Shown: one piece after another, positions 11,128 to 20,271 of the stretch
How positions within the stretch are numbered: position 1 is the stretch's first letter
Layout of the letters: each line of letters opens with the position of its first letter
DNA from: Fusicatenibacter saccharivorans
Lineage (GTDB): Bacteria > Bacillota > Clostridia > Lachnospirales > Lachnospiraceae
Length of the DNA: 64,000 nt
NCBI RefSeq assembly: GCF_015557635.1
Contig: NZ_JADNOP010000001.1
Span: 97,489-161,488, forward strand
Reading direction: 5' to 3'
Notes under the pieces: generated by a model
What the model saw: only the letters and a program-made list of their open reading frames with translations
What the model was told of the DNA's origin: nothing
Databases searched by the model: none
Translations under genes and position numbers: made by a program

Positions 11128-12450
11128 TCAGCCGATTCCGCCCAGCACGATTCCGAGAATCAGAACCAGCACACAGATCGGCACGTAGATATATTTGCAA
11201 ATCGGATAATACAGATCCGTGAATTTGCTGCTTCTTCCCTTGTCTACCTGGGACTGCACATACTTCTTTCCGCAGATCCAGAAGAACATGACTCCGGCAA
11301 GGCCGGCGCCGAGCGGGCAGATGTAGATCGACAGAACATCCATCCACTGGGATACAATGCCCTGGATCAGAAGAGATACGACCACACCGATAACCCCGAT
11401 CACACCGCAGGCTGCTACTCTTCCGAGATGAAATTTTTCCTGTACCGTTGCAATCGGTGCTTCGTACAGGTTAATCAGAGAGGTAAGGCCGGCAAAAAAG
11501 ACAGCGACAAAGAAAACGATTGCGATCAGCGCGCCACCCGGCATAGACTTTATCAAATTCGGAAGGAAAATGAACAGAAGTCCAGGTCCTCCTGTATTTA
11601 ACTGTGCTCCCGTAGTTGCCATCGCCGGGATAATAACCAGCGCAGCAAGCATAGCAGCGAGCGTATCAAAAAATGCTACTCTTCCGGCGGCGGCCGGAAT
11701 ATTTTCTCCATCTGACAAATAGGAACCATAGATCAGTGTTCCGTTTCCGGCTACAGACAGGGAAAAGAATGCCTGACCAAGTGCAAAAATCCAGGTCTTC
11801 GGATCTGCAAGTGCTTTTGGTTCCACACGGAAAATATAACGGTATCCATCCGCTGCACCGGGCTGAAAGGCAACATAGATACCAAGTGCAACAAACATGA
11901 GAAAGAAAACAGGCATCAGCACCTTATTGACCTTCTCAATTCCCTTACCAACACCAAATGCCAGAATGACCATCGCAACCACAAGAGCTACGATCTGCCA
12001 GAAATTGTTTCCAAACGCAGATGCCATGGATTCAAACGCTCCGGCAAAATCCTCTACGCTCACAGCTGACAGTATCTTTCCGGTAAAGGTTCCGATCATG
12101 TACCTGAAAATCCACCCCATGACAACCGTATAACCGATCGCCATTGCCAGGGAACCCAGCACCGGAATCAGACCAAGCGCCTCTCCGGCTTTTCGTTTTC
12201 CTTTCGTTTCACATGCAAAACCGAACGCATCAACCGGACCGGATCTTGTGGCACGGCCAAAACTCATCTCCCCGCTCACACCGGTAAAGCCGATCAGTGC
12301 AACGAACAGGAAATACGGAATCAGAAAGGAACCTCCTCCGTACAAGGAAACCCGGGTAGGGAACATCCAGATGTTGCCCATTCCAACTGCAGAGCCGATG
12401 CAGGCCAGGATAAATCCCCACCGACTGTTAAATGACTCTCTCTTTTTCAT
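11128..12450 (-). CDS. Neurotransmitter:sodium symporter (NSS) family amino-acid transporter
   Basis: Start set at ATG 12450 (MKKRESFNSRWGF), 6 nt after GGGAG; the longer ORF adds 22 residues without an SD. About 440 aa with 11-12 helices. The family's first-helix motif GSAVGMGNIWMFP is present, with an unwound Na+/substrate site expected there as in LeuT. Bacterial NSS members import amino acids such as tryptophan, leucine or alanine with Na+. The gene follows the AraC gene on the same strand with an 88-bp gap. Confidence 0.93.
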   Translation of the reverse strand: MKKRESFNSRWGFILACIGSAVGMGNIWMFPTRVSLYGGGSFLIPYFLFVALIGFTGVSGEMSFGRATRSGPVDAFGFACETKGKRKAGEALGLIPVLGSLAMAIGYTVVMGWIFRYMIGTFTGKILSAVSVEDFAGAFESMASAFGNNFWQIVALVVAMVILAFGVGKGIEKVNKVLMPVFFLMFVALGIYVAFQPGAADGYRYIFRVEPKALADPKTWIFALGQAFFSLSVAGNGTLIYGSYLSDGENIPAAAGRVAFFDTLAAMLAALVIIPAMATTGAQLNTGGPGLLFIFLPNLIKSMPGGALIAIVFFVAVFFAGLTSLINLYEAPIATVQEKFHLGRVAACGVIGVIGVVVSLLIQGIVSQWMDVLSIYICPLGAGLAGVMFFWICGKKYVQSQVDKGRSSKFTDLYYPICKYIYVPICVLVLILGIVLGGIG

Positions 12451-12538
12451 ACTGCTCTCCCTTTTTCTTACTTTTTCTGAAGATATCATGGCCAAAGTAC
12501 CTTTTGACTCCAACATCTTCTGAATATTTTATCATAAG

Positions 12539-13378
12539 CTATTGGGAAAAGCTATAGCATTTCTCATCTTCCTGCAACTTCACTTTATATTTTATGCTTT
12601 TTCCGCCTTGCTGCTGCCATTCCCGCGGAGAACATCCGCAGTGGCGTTTGAAATAGCGGCTGAAATGAGACAGATTGGAAAAACCGCAGATTTCCGCGGT
12701 CTGTCCGATGGAAAGTGCCTGATTTGTCAAAAGATTTTTCGCCTTGTCGAGCCGTACTTCAATCAGATCGCTGTGCGGGGTGCTGCTGAAAAACTGTTTG
12801 TAATAAGAATAAAACTGGCTTTTTTCCATATTGGCCATCTGGCAAAGCTTTTCTGTCGTCCAGTCTTTCTCATAATGGCTCAACATCTTAAGGCGCAGCT
12901 CCTGGAATTCCTGATACAGTCCGGCCGGCTCCTCTGCCGCTTTCTGGTACAGCCGCATACCGCGCGATGCCGTAATCATCATCTGACGAACCAGTGCTTC
13001 CTCATATTCCACTGCGTATGGATCTTTCACAATGTATTCCCTCTGCAAAAGGCGAATCAGCTCATCAATGGCTTCCGTGTTCTGTGGATAAAAAACAGCA
13101 TTCTGCGGAATTCCATACGTTTCACCCAGATTCTCACCGCACCAGAAATGGACATAGCTGTTGCGAAACTTCTGAACAGCCTGATAATGCTGCTCGTGAT
13201 CCGGCGTGTAAAAAAGGCAGGCATTTTCCTGTGCAATGAAAAACGCAGTTCTGTCATACACCTTCATCGGCGTTTTAAACAACAGAAACAGATAGTCCCC
13301 GCTGCCCTCCGGCCGATATATCGTCTCATAATCGGCGTTGGATCTATTATATTCACAAATATGAACTGAAAATTCCAT
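12539..13378 (-). CDS. AraC-family transcriptional regulator
   Basis: 279 aa. The N-terminal half resembles a cupin-like sensing domain (YLFLLFKTPM, YFYTPDHEQHYQ-type positions). The C-terminal 100 residues carry the double HTH with signature NLSHFSRYFKRHCGCSPREW. It is divergent from the GH51 gene across a 231-bp gap, so it is a likely activator of the arabinan genes in response to a sugar. It could also act on the NSS gene downstream. SD AAGGGG precedes the ATG. Confidence 0.92.
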   Translation of the reverse strand: MEFSVHICEYNRSNADYETIYRPEGSGDYLFLLFKTPMKVYDRTAFFIAQENACLFYTPDHEQHYQAVQKFRNSYVHFWCGENLGETYGIPQNAVFYPQNTEAIDELIRLLQREYIVKDPYAVEYEEALVRQMMITASRGMRLYQKAAEEPAGLYQEFQELRLKMLSHYEKDWTTEKLCQMANMEKSQFYSYYKQFFSSTPHSDLIEVRLDKAKNLLTNQALSIGQTAEICGFSNLSHFSRYFKRHCGCSPREWQQQGGKSIKYKVKLQEDEKCYSFSQ

Positions 13379-13480
13379 TCTTCTCGTTTCCCCTTTTCTT
13401 TTCTTCTCCCTATTTTACCGCAAAACCGGAAAAAAAGTCAAATTTGCCGGACAAAAATCTCTGGTTTTTTTCTATCTTCC

Positions 13481-13571
13481 TGCTAAAATTGAAACTATCC
13501 AAAGCGAAAGCGAAACGGTGGAATAAAATCATAGACACGCCGGTGATCCTTTATTTTTCTGGATCGTGTCT
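13481..13571 (+). promoter_or_regulatory. GH51 promoter (extended -10) and 5'-UTR hairpin
   Basis: TGCTAAAAT at 13481-13489 is an extended -10 with no clear -35, fitting an AraC-activated promoter. Downstream, AGACACG (13533-13539) pairs with CGTGTCT (13565-13571), with an inner GATCC/GGATC stem, forming a hairpin in the leader before the SD. Confidence 0.5.
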
Positions 13572-13573
13572 GA

Positions 13574-15109
<1,536 letters not shown>

Positions 15110-15189
15110 TGGAACCGTATAAGGTATGGCCTGAAAAACAGAACATCTGAATTTTTCATCCAAACATATGCATAAAGGAGTTTTATTTT

Positions 15190-16146
15190 ATGGCACAGGC
15201 ATATTTATTTGTTCATTTTCGGGAAAAAACAACACCGGACGGCGAACAGGTTTATTTCGGCATCAGCCGCGATGGTTTCCACTGGGAAGCTGTCAACGAC
15301 GGCGCTCCTGTTCTCTGGGCGTATTATGGAGATAAGGGTGTACGCGACTTTACTATCACTCACAGCATAGAAACCGGGAAATATTATATTTTCGCCACTG
15401 ACCTGAGTCTTTCTTACGGTATGCGGAATCAGTATCACAATTCCTGGGATGAGATCGGCAGAAACGGCAGCAAGTATTTCTCCGTCTGGGAATCAGAGGA
15501 TCTCGTAAACTGGAGCGACCAGCGTCTTGTAAAAATCGGTGATGATGACTTCGGCTGCCTCTGGGCACCGGATCTGATTTACGATAAAGAAAACGGTGAG
15601 TACGTTCTGCACTGGTCTTCTTCCCATGCAGCAAACGATTACGGTCCCAAAAAAATCTATTACAGCACAACGAAGGATTTTGTTCATTTTTCAGCTCCGC
15701 AGGTTCTGTACGAAAAAGAGGACAGCGGCGTGATTGATTCGGCGATCTATGAAGAGAATGGGGTTTATTATCTTTTCGTAAAGAGTGAAAGCAATCCGGC
15801 GAAAATTATTCTGCTCCGCTCCGACCATGCGGCCGGCCCGTATGTGCGGATGGAAAGCTTCGATGAGAGCATGAAAGATGTAGAGAGCGGTCTCTATGAG
15901 GCTCCGACCGCAGTACAGCTTGATGACAGCAGATGGTGTCTGTTCCTTGACTACTACGGCGTTCCGGGTGCCGGCCAGGGATATGTGCCGTTTGTTGCAG
16001 ACAGCCTTGCTTCCGGAAAATTTGTTCGTTCTGATGCTTCCTTCTCGTTCCCATACGGCTACAAGCATGGAACGATTCTTCCGATTACAGAGGAGGATTA
16101 CGAGCGGATCAAAAACCATGACTGGTCAGATCACGGATATCAGTAA
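15190..16146 (+). CDS. Glycoside hydrolase family 43-like enzyme
   Basis: 318 aa, single five-bladed beta-propeller with repeated blades such as YFGISRDGFHWEAVN and FSVWESEDLVNWS. LWAPDLIYD holds a conserved Asp, and YEAPTAVQL near residue 236 holds the likely general acid Glu. No signal peptide. GH43 members act on arabinan or arabinoxylan oligosaccharides, fitting the GH51 partner upstream. Exact specificity is not readable. SD AAAGGAG. A strong terminator follows. Confidence 0.88.
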   Translation: MAQAYLFVHFREKTTPDGEQVYFGISRDGFHWEAVNDGAPVLWAYYGDKGVRDFTITHSIETGKYYIFATDLSLSYGMRNQYHNSWDEIGRNGSKYFSVWESEDLVNWSDQRLVKIGDDDFGCLWAPDLIYDKENGEYVLHWSSSHAANDYGPKKIYYSTTKDFVHFSAPQVLYEKEDSGVIDSAIYEENGVYYLFVKSESNPAKIILLRSDHAAGPYVRMESFDESMKDVESGLYEAPTAVQLDDSRWCLFLDYYGVPGAGQGYVPFVADSLASGKFVRSDASFSFPYGYKHGTILPITEEDYERIKNHDWSDHGYQ

Positions 16147-16177
16147 AATCGCTGTCCGCCTGATGGGATTTTCATTC

Positions 16178-16231
16178 AAAAAGAACTGCGGCAGGCTTCC
16201 TTTTGGGGAAGTTCCTGCCGCAGTTCTTTTT
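16178..16231. terminator. Strong bidirectional terminator
   Basis: AAAAAGAACTGCGGCAGG (16178-16195) pairs perfectly with CCTGCCGCAGTTCTTTTT (16214-16231). It separates the convergent GH43 and folT genes and has U-runs on both strands. Confidence 0.93.
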
Positions 16232-16338
16232 CGCTTTTCTTTTCCGACAAAACCCATCCGCTTCCTTTTTGTTCTGGCGGACAGTACCTTTTCTGCAGAT
16301 TGGTAAATGTATCGTTTTGATGGTGTCTGAATTTTTCT

Positions 16339-16941
16339 TTATCTCTGTGCCTGTGCAGCGGTTCTTGCATGGAACATGCGGAAGACGCCGGTCTGCTCGA
16401 TCAACTTCGTCAGGCTGTAGAAAATGATGGAATCGATCGGCCACATGATCAGGTTCTTTAAGGCACGTGCCGGAAGAAGCACCATGATTCCTTTTCCATA
16501 CAGCATGCTGATCCACAGGGTGTTCAGCAGTACGTTGACAGTCAGCATAACGATGAACTTGGCTGCAAGCACACGTTTGATGGTCAGTTTTTTGCGATAG
16601 TAGAAGCATCCATACATAAAAGATGCCAGCATCGCATTAAAGGTGAATCCGAAGAAGAACGGGCCGCTCGGTTTCAGGAAGTATTTTACGACATCAAGAA
16701 TGCCGGAGAAAAGACATCCTGTCACTGGTCCGAACAGGTAATCGACAAGGCGGTTCGGGATTCCGGAAAATCCGATGCGGACATAAGGTCCGATGTCAAT
16801 CGATGCTACCTGGTTCAGAATCATCGCCAGCGCTGCGAACATGGCACAGGCTGCGAGGGTTGTGACTGCTTTCAGCTCTTTTGCTGACTGCAGAAACATG
16901 TTTTTTGTTTCTTTTGCTGTTTCATTTGCATTTTTCTGCAT
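16339..16941 (-). CDS. folT: ECF transporter S component, folate type (FolT)
   Basis: 200 aa with about six membrane helices, the S-component fold. IDIGPYVRIGFSGIPNRLVDYLFGPV matches the folate-family loop. It binds folate and docks on the shared EcfAA'T energising module, which is not in this window. The THF riboswitch in the leader supports the substrate independently. The AAAGGAGG SD can be masked by the leader. Single-gene unit. Confidence 0.93.
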   Translation of the reverse strand: MQKNANETAKETKNMFLQSAKELKAVTTLAACAMFAALAMILNQVASIDIGPYVRIGFSGIPNRLVDYLFGPVTGCLFSGILDVVKYFLKPSGPFFFGFTFNAMLASFMYGCFYYRKKLTIKRVLAAKFIVMLTVNVLLNTLWISMLYGKGIMVLLPARALKNLIMWPIDSIIFYSLTKLIEQTGVFRMFHARTAAQAQR

Positions 16942-16947
16942 AAAAAA

Positions 16948-16988
16948 ATTACCTCCTTTACAGATATCTGACTACAATAGGAGATAAT
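16948..16988 (-). promoter_or_regulatory. Expression platform: SD sequestration in the folT leader
   Basis: Minus-strand ATTATCTCC (16980-16988) can pair with GGAGGTAAT (16948-16956), a 9-bp helix with one G-U that covers the folT SD. It lies directly 3' of the THF aptamer, so ligand binding probably controls translation start rather than termination. Confidence 0.7.
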
Positions 16989-17009
16989 CTCTTGTCTCTA
17001 TCTTCTGTT

Positions 17010-17107
17010 GCAGCGAGATGCAATTCATATACCGCAAGATTTTCTCTTTTCGTCTCCCTGGCTACTCTCTATCCTGGGAGCACTTTACGCATATGAACTT
17101 ACTCTGC
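17010..17107 (-). ncRNA. THF (tetrahydrofolate) riboswitch aptamer
   Basis: The minus-strand RNA carries hallmarks of the THF aptamer: GCAGAGTA at the 5' end closing with CTGC, the core GCGTAAAGTG, a CTCCC/GGGAG stem followed by ACGAAAAG, then GCGGTATATGAATTGCATC. TTCATAT pairs with ATATGAA. It precedes folT, the usual context for this class. The fold is assigned from motifs by eye, without covariance scoring. Confidence 0.88.
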
Positions 17108-17126
17108 AGTTGTTTTTGTCCTGCTC

Positions 17127-17166
17127 ATTATATAGTAAAATCCCCTTGATTTCAAGAGGATTTTAC
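17127..17166 (-). promoter_or_regulatory. folT promoter overlapped by a long inverted repeat
   Basis: Minus strand TTGAAA (17150-17155), 17-bp spacer, TATAAT (17127-17132). A 32-bp near-perfect inverted repeat (17135-17166; arms GTAAAATCC/GGATTTTAC plus CTTGA/TCAAG) spans the -35. It may be an operator. It would also fold as a hairpin with a T-run on the plus strand. Confidence 0.7.
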
Positions 17167-17306
17167 ATTTTTTTCTAATTTTTTACGATCAAATATCAGC
17201 CCTGCATTTTACGGTCTTTCCGGTGATAAAACGGAGACAAACGCAAACTTTTTATCCAGCAGTTTTCCCATCAGCACAATACCTTTTCCCATCGTAAAAG
17301 CAGCTG

Positions 17307-17726
17307 CTACCGTTCCATTTCCAAATATTCCGTTGGAGTAACCGCAGGTATTTTTGAAGTCACATAATCTGCTGTATTTCTTGTAACAATATATTGTGCG
17401 CAAAATGATTCGGCACATTCCATCTGCAAACAGTCTTCAAAATCTGAAAATGTTTCATTTTTCAGGCCTTTCATTAGTTTTTCTGAATCAATTCCTTCTA
17501 CATCAAAAATTTCAAATAAGCTAAGGAGAAGTTCTCTTCTTTCTTTTACATCATATGTCTTTCTTAAAATAAAAAACATATTAGAAACAGAGTGTGCGGC
17601 AATGCACGCATTTATTTTTCCCTCTGCGCATTTTTCTATGATCTGTTTTGCATCATTGAAAAATGGCTCTCTTGTAAGAAAATAATCCAGCAAAACATTA
17701 GTATCTACAAGAATTTTACTTTCCAT
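17307..17726 (-). CDS. PIN-domain ribonuclease toxin (VapC-like)
   Basis: Start at ATG 17726 (MESKILVDTNVLLDY); 139 aa. PIN fold: N-terminal ILVDTNVLLDYF with the first catalytic Asp, a central acidic region FSDFEDCLQMECA, and C-terminal IVTRNTADY, where the usual TRD Asp is Asn. Such toxins cut tRNA or rRNA. The ATG overlaps the antitoxin stop by 11 bp, the usual coupled antitoxin-toxin layout. AT-richer than its neighbours, suggesting acquisition. Confidence 0.85.
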   Translation of the reverse strand: MESKILVDTNVLLDYFLTREPFFNDAKQIIEKCAEGKINACIAAHSVSNMFFILRKTYDVKERRELLLSLFEIFDVEGIDSEKLMKGLKNETFSDFEDCLQMECAESFCAQYIVTRNTADYVTSKIPAVTPTEYLEMER

Positions 17727-17943
17727 ATTTTTCCTCTCTATAAGATGCCAATTCAGCATCGTCATCCTGAACATTTCCTTTTTTTCTTATTTGCTCCATT
17801 CGTAAAAAAGCATCTTTTTTCGATTCAACAGCACCGCTATTATAAAGACTGTTTACACCCTGCATAATCTGAATAATAAACACTAGTTTATCTTCTGGCA
17901 TTTTTTCCAATAATTCAAATGCTTCTTCTCTCATTGCTGTCAT
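17716..17943 (-). CDS. Putative antitoxin partner of the PIN toxin
   Basis: 75 aa, charged, starting MTAMREEAFELLEKMPEDKLVFIIQ and ending in an acidic tail. It resembles small helical antitoxins found before PIN toxins in Clostridia, although no classic DNA-binding fold is obvious by eye. Its last codons overlap the toxin start. It begins 18 bp after proA on the same strand, so it may be read through from that operon. Confidence 0.75.
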   Translation of the reverse strand: MTAMREEAFELLEKMPEDKLVFIIQIMQGVNSLYNSGAVESKKDAFLRMEQIRKKGNVQDDDAELASYREEKYGK

Positions 17944-17961
17944 TATGTTTTTGTCTCCTTT

Positions 17962-19209
17962 CTATGACCGTACCTGTCCATTCCCATATACCACAAATTT
18001 AATCGACGTCAGCGCCAGCAGTCCCATTGGGCCTCTGGCGTGGAGTTTTTGGGTGCTGATTCCGATTTCGGCGCCGTAGCCGAATTCGAAGCCGTCGGTG
18101 AAGCGGGTGGAGGCGTTGACGTAGACTACAGCTGCATCGATTTCGTCCAGGAATTTCTGGGCGTGGGTGTAGTTGTTGGTGATGATTGCTTCGGAGTGTT
18201 TTGTGTTGTAGTGGTTGATGTGTGCAATCGCTTCGTCGATGGAGGAAACCGTTTTAATGGATACGATATAGTCGAGATACTCTTTTCCCCAGTCCTCTTC
18301 TGTCGCTGCTTCTGCTCCCGGCATGTATTCTCTTGCCTTCTCGTCTGCGCGCATCTTCACCTGTTTCTCTTTCAATCGTTCTGCGAGAACCGGCAGCAGT
18401 TTTTCACGCACGTTTTCATGCACTACGATGGATTCACACGCATTGCAGACGCCGACACGCTGTGTCTTTGCACTCAGAATAATATCAACCGCCATCGAAA
18501 GATCTGCCGTCTCATCGACATAGATATGGCAGTTTCCGGTTCCCGTCTCGATAACCGGGATGGTACTGTTTTCCACTACAGTGCGGATCAGTCCGGCACC
18601 GCCGCGCGGAATCAGAACATCGACATAGTGGTTCATCTTCATAAACTGTGCCGTTGTCTCACGTGAAGTATCTTCGATCAGAAGCAGCGCATCCTCCGGC
18701 ACCTGCTCCTCCTTCAGTGTTTTCCGCAGTGAGGCAACAATCGCCATATTTGAGTGGATCGCATCACTTCCGCCCTTCAAAATCACGACATTTCCCGTCT
18801 TAAAGCAGAGTGCAAACGCATCCGCTGTTACATTCGGACGTGCTTCATAGATGATTCCGACAACACCAAGCGGAACACGTTTCTGCCCGATCAGAAGACC
18901 GTTCGGCCGTTTTTTCATACCGAGAACTTCCCCGATCGGATCGTCCAGCTCGGATACCTGACAGAGACCTTCCGCCATCGCCTCGATGCGACTCTGATCC
19001 AGAAACAGCCGGTCCAGAAGACCTTTGGACATTCCTTTTTCTCTTCCATGCTCCATATCCAGCGCATTTGCCGCGATAATCGCATCGGCATCCGCCACAA
19101 GATTTTCCGCTGCTTTTTTCAGCACACGGTTTTTCGTCTCTGTCCCCATGATGCGAAGCACAGGTTCCGCCCCACGGGCTCTTGTTCCGATTTCTTCCAG
19201 ACTTATCAT
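17962..19209 (-). CDS. proA: Gamma-glutamyl phosphate reductase (glutamate-5-semialdehyde dehydrogenase)
   Basis: 415 aa, full length. NADPH-dependent second step of proline synthesis. The catalytic Cys lies in [14 protein letters not shown], with the nucleotide-binding region [21 protein letters not shown] and [16 protein letters not shown]. proB is not adjacent. It sits 39 bp after the formyl-THF cyclo-ligase gene and upstream of the PIN toxin pair, suggesting one long transcript. SD GGAGGAG. Confidence 0.97.
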   Translation of the reverse strand: MISLEEIGTRARGAEPVLRIMGTETKNRVLKKAAENLVADADAIIAANALDMEHGREKGMSKGLLDRLFLDQSRIEAMAEGLCQVSELDDPIGEVLGMKKRPNGLLIGQKRVPLGVVGIIYEARPNVTADAFALCFKTGNVVILKGGSDAIHSNMAIVASLRKTLKEEQVPEDALLLIEDTSRETTAQFMKMNHYVDVLIPRGGAGLIRTVVENSTIPVIETGTGNCHIYVDETADLSMAVDIILSAKTQRVGVCNACESIVVHENVREKLLPVLAERLKEKQVKMRADEKAREYMPGAEAATEEDWGKEYLDYIVSIKTVSSIDEAIAHINHYNTKHSEAIITNNYTHAQKFLDEIDAAVVYVNASTRFTDGFEFGYGAEIGISTQKLHARGPMGLLALTSIKFVVYGNGQVRS

Positions 19210-19248
19210 ATTCGTCTCCTCCTCGTGTTGTCTTATCGTGATTGGCTG

Positions 19249-19797
19249 CTAACGGTAAATCTTCTGCTCTGTCACCAGCATCTGCGGCAGAACATCCGTC
19301 TCTTCAAACGGCACCGCATCAAACAGCTGAAACTCAAACGCCGCTGCAACCGTTGTAAACCCTGGATGTGCGGCAAGAAAGCGGTCATAAAATCCTTTTC
19401 CATATCCGACTCTGTGGCGCGCCGGATCAAAGGCCACACCGGGTACCAGCAGAAAGCCCTCTTCCCGCGTGCAGACCTTTCCGCCGTCCGGCTCCATAAT
19501 GCCAAAATAGCCGGATTTCAGCGTGGAGAAATCTTTGATCTCATAATAAACCATATCATCGCCTTCCACGCGCGGCACAGCGACCGTCTTTCCCATTTGC
19601 AGGGCCTTCTCGATCAGATCCCGTGTCATGACTTCTTTTTTGAAGTCCATATACGCAAAAAAGCAGTCCGCATCCAGAAACTCCGGCAGAGCCGTGATTT
19701 TTTCATAAATCATACGGCTCTTTTCCTGAATTTCTTCCTGTGTGGCTGCTCTTCTTCGGGCAAAAACTTCTTTTCTAATGTTTCCTTTTGCTTCCAT
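19249..19797 (-). CDS. 5-formyltetrahydrofolate cyclo-ligase
   Basis: 182 aa, the usual size of the MTHFS/YgfA family. ATP-dependent conversion of 5-formyl-THF to 5,10-methenyl-THF. Family signature VGYGKGFYDRFL and PGVAFDPARHRVGYG are visible, with basic N-terminus KGNIRKEVFARR. It overlaps the DUF896 gene by 23 bp. Its closeness to the folate transporter and THF riboswitch fits a folate theme, though the genes are about 2.3 kb apart. Confidence 0.94.
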   Translation of the reverse strand: MEAKGNIRKEVFARRRAATQEEIQEKSRMIYEKITALPEFLDADCFFAYMDFKKEVMTRDLIEKALQMGKTVAVPRVEGDDMVYYEIKDFSTLKSGYFGIMEPDGGKVCTREEGFLLVPGVAFDPARHRVGYGKGFYDRFLAAHPGFTTVAAAFEFQLFDAVPFEETDVLPQMLVTEQKIYR

Positions 19798-19993
19798 AGC
19801 GCTCCCCCAGATTTACGATTGTTCCGTCTTTCTCCTGCATATCAATATTGTCGAGCTGGGTACGGAGGTTCATTTTCACGGCTGCAATATATTCTCTCCG
19901 CAGCTTCTGCTGCTCTTCTTTCTCCGCCGGTGTCAGCCCCTCTGCTTTCGCCTTGCGGGCAAGTTCGTTGATTCTCTGTATATTAATTTCCAT
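19775..19993 (-). CDS. DUF896 family protein (YnzC-like)
   Basis: Start at ATG 19993 (MEINIQRINELARKAK); AAGGAG lies about 13 nt upstream. 72 aa, matching DUF896: paired helices with LTPAEKEEQQKLRREYIAAVK and NLRTQLDNIDM. Function is unknown; in Bacillus the relative sits in an SOS-linked operon. First coding gene after a structured RNA leader, overlapping the cyclo-ligase start. Confidence 0.9.
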   Translation of the reverse strand: MEINIQRINELARKAKAEGLTPAEKEEQQKLRREYIAAVKMNLRTQLDNIDMQEKDGTIVNLGERYGSKRKH

Positions 19994-20021
19994 TTTCTGT
20001 ATTTTTCTCCTTTGTTTCAAC

Positions 20022-20202
20022 TCACAGTCGGTATTTTCACAGAGTCTGACATGTCGAAAATAGTTCGACTGTGACTCGCCTCATGTCAGTGGAGGATACC
20101 GATTTCTCTCCGCCTGCCACTGCCGTTATGTTTCTTTTAACAATTCATCCCACCGCTTTAGAAGCGAGGTACTTGCTTGATTCGGTTAAATGACCGGATT
20201 TT
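20022..20202 (-). ncRNA. Structured non-coding RNA upstream of DUF896 (possibly raiA-motif RNA)
   Basis: About 180 nt with many complementary arms on the minus strand: CGGT/ACCG, CGCTT/AAGCG, CAGTGG (20117-20122)/CCACTG (20087-20092) enclosing GGAG/CTCC, CTGACATG (20082-20089)/CATGTCAG (20046-20053), and TCACAGTCG (20066-20074)/CGACTGTGA (20022-20030). The last two interlock, giving a pseudoknot or a switch. It has its own promoter. Size and complexity recall the raiA motif, but that name is a guess. Confidence 0.62.
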
Positions 20203-20208
20203 CTTTTT

Positions 20209-20237
20209 ATCTTACCGCAAAACACAGGATCTGTCCA
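20209..20237 (-). promoter_or_regulatory. Promoter of the structured RNA / DUF896 operon
   Basis: Minus strand TGGACA (20232-20237), 17-bp spacer, TAAGAT (20209-20214). It lies just past the DUF3048 stop and directly before the structured RNA. Confidence 0.6.
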
Positions 20238-20271
20238 GCCGATCTGAGAAAAATCCTGAAATCCAGCTTTA

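Noticed and set aside
17209..17306. Protein-like frame NGTVAAAFTMGKGIVLMGKL downstream of the PIN gene
   Set aside because: Could be a remnant of a deleted gene, but no family is recognisable and the PIN gene ends in another frame. The rest of this gap shows nothing clear.
20083..20193. Plus-strand 36-codon ORF (MSVEDTDFSPPATAVMFLLT...)
   Set aside because: It runs opposite to the structured RNA, has no SD, and its conservation is better explained by the RNA.
20143..20200. Short minus-strand frame ending SLLKRWDELLKET
   Set aside because: Only 17-18 codons after a stop and inside the structured RNA; probably chance.
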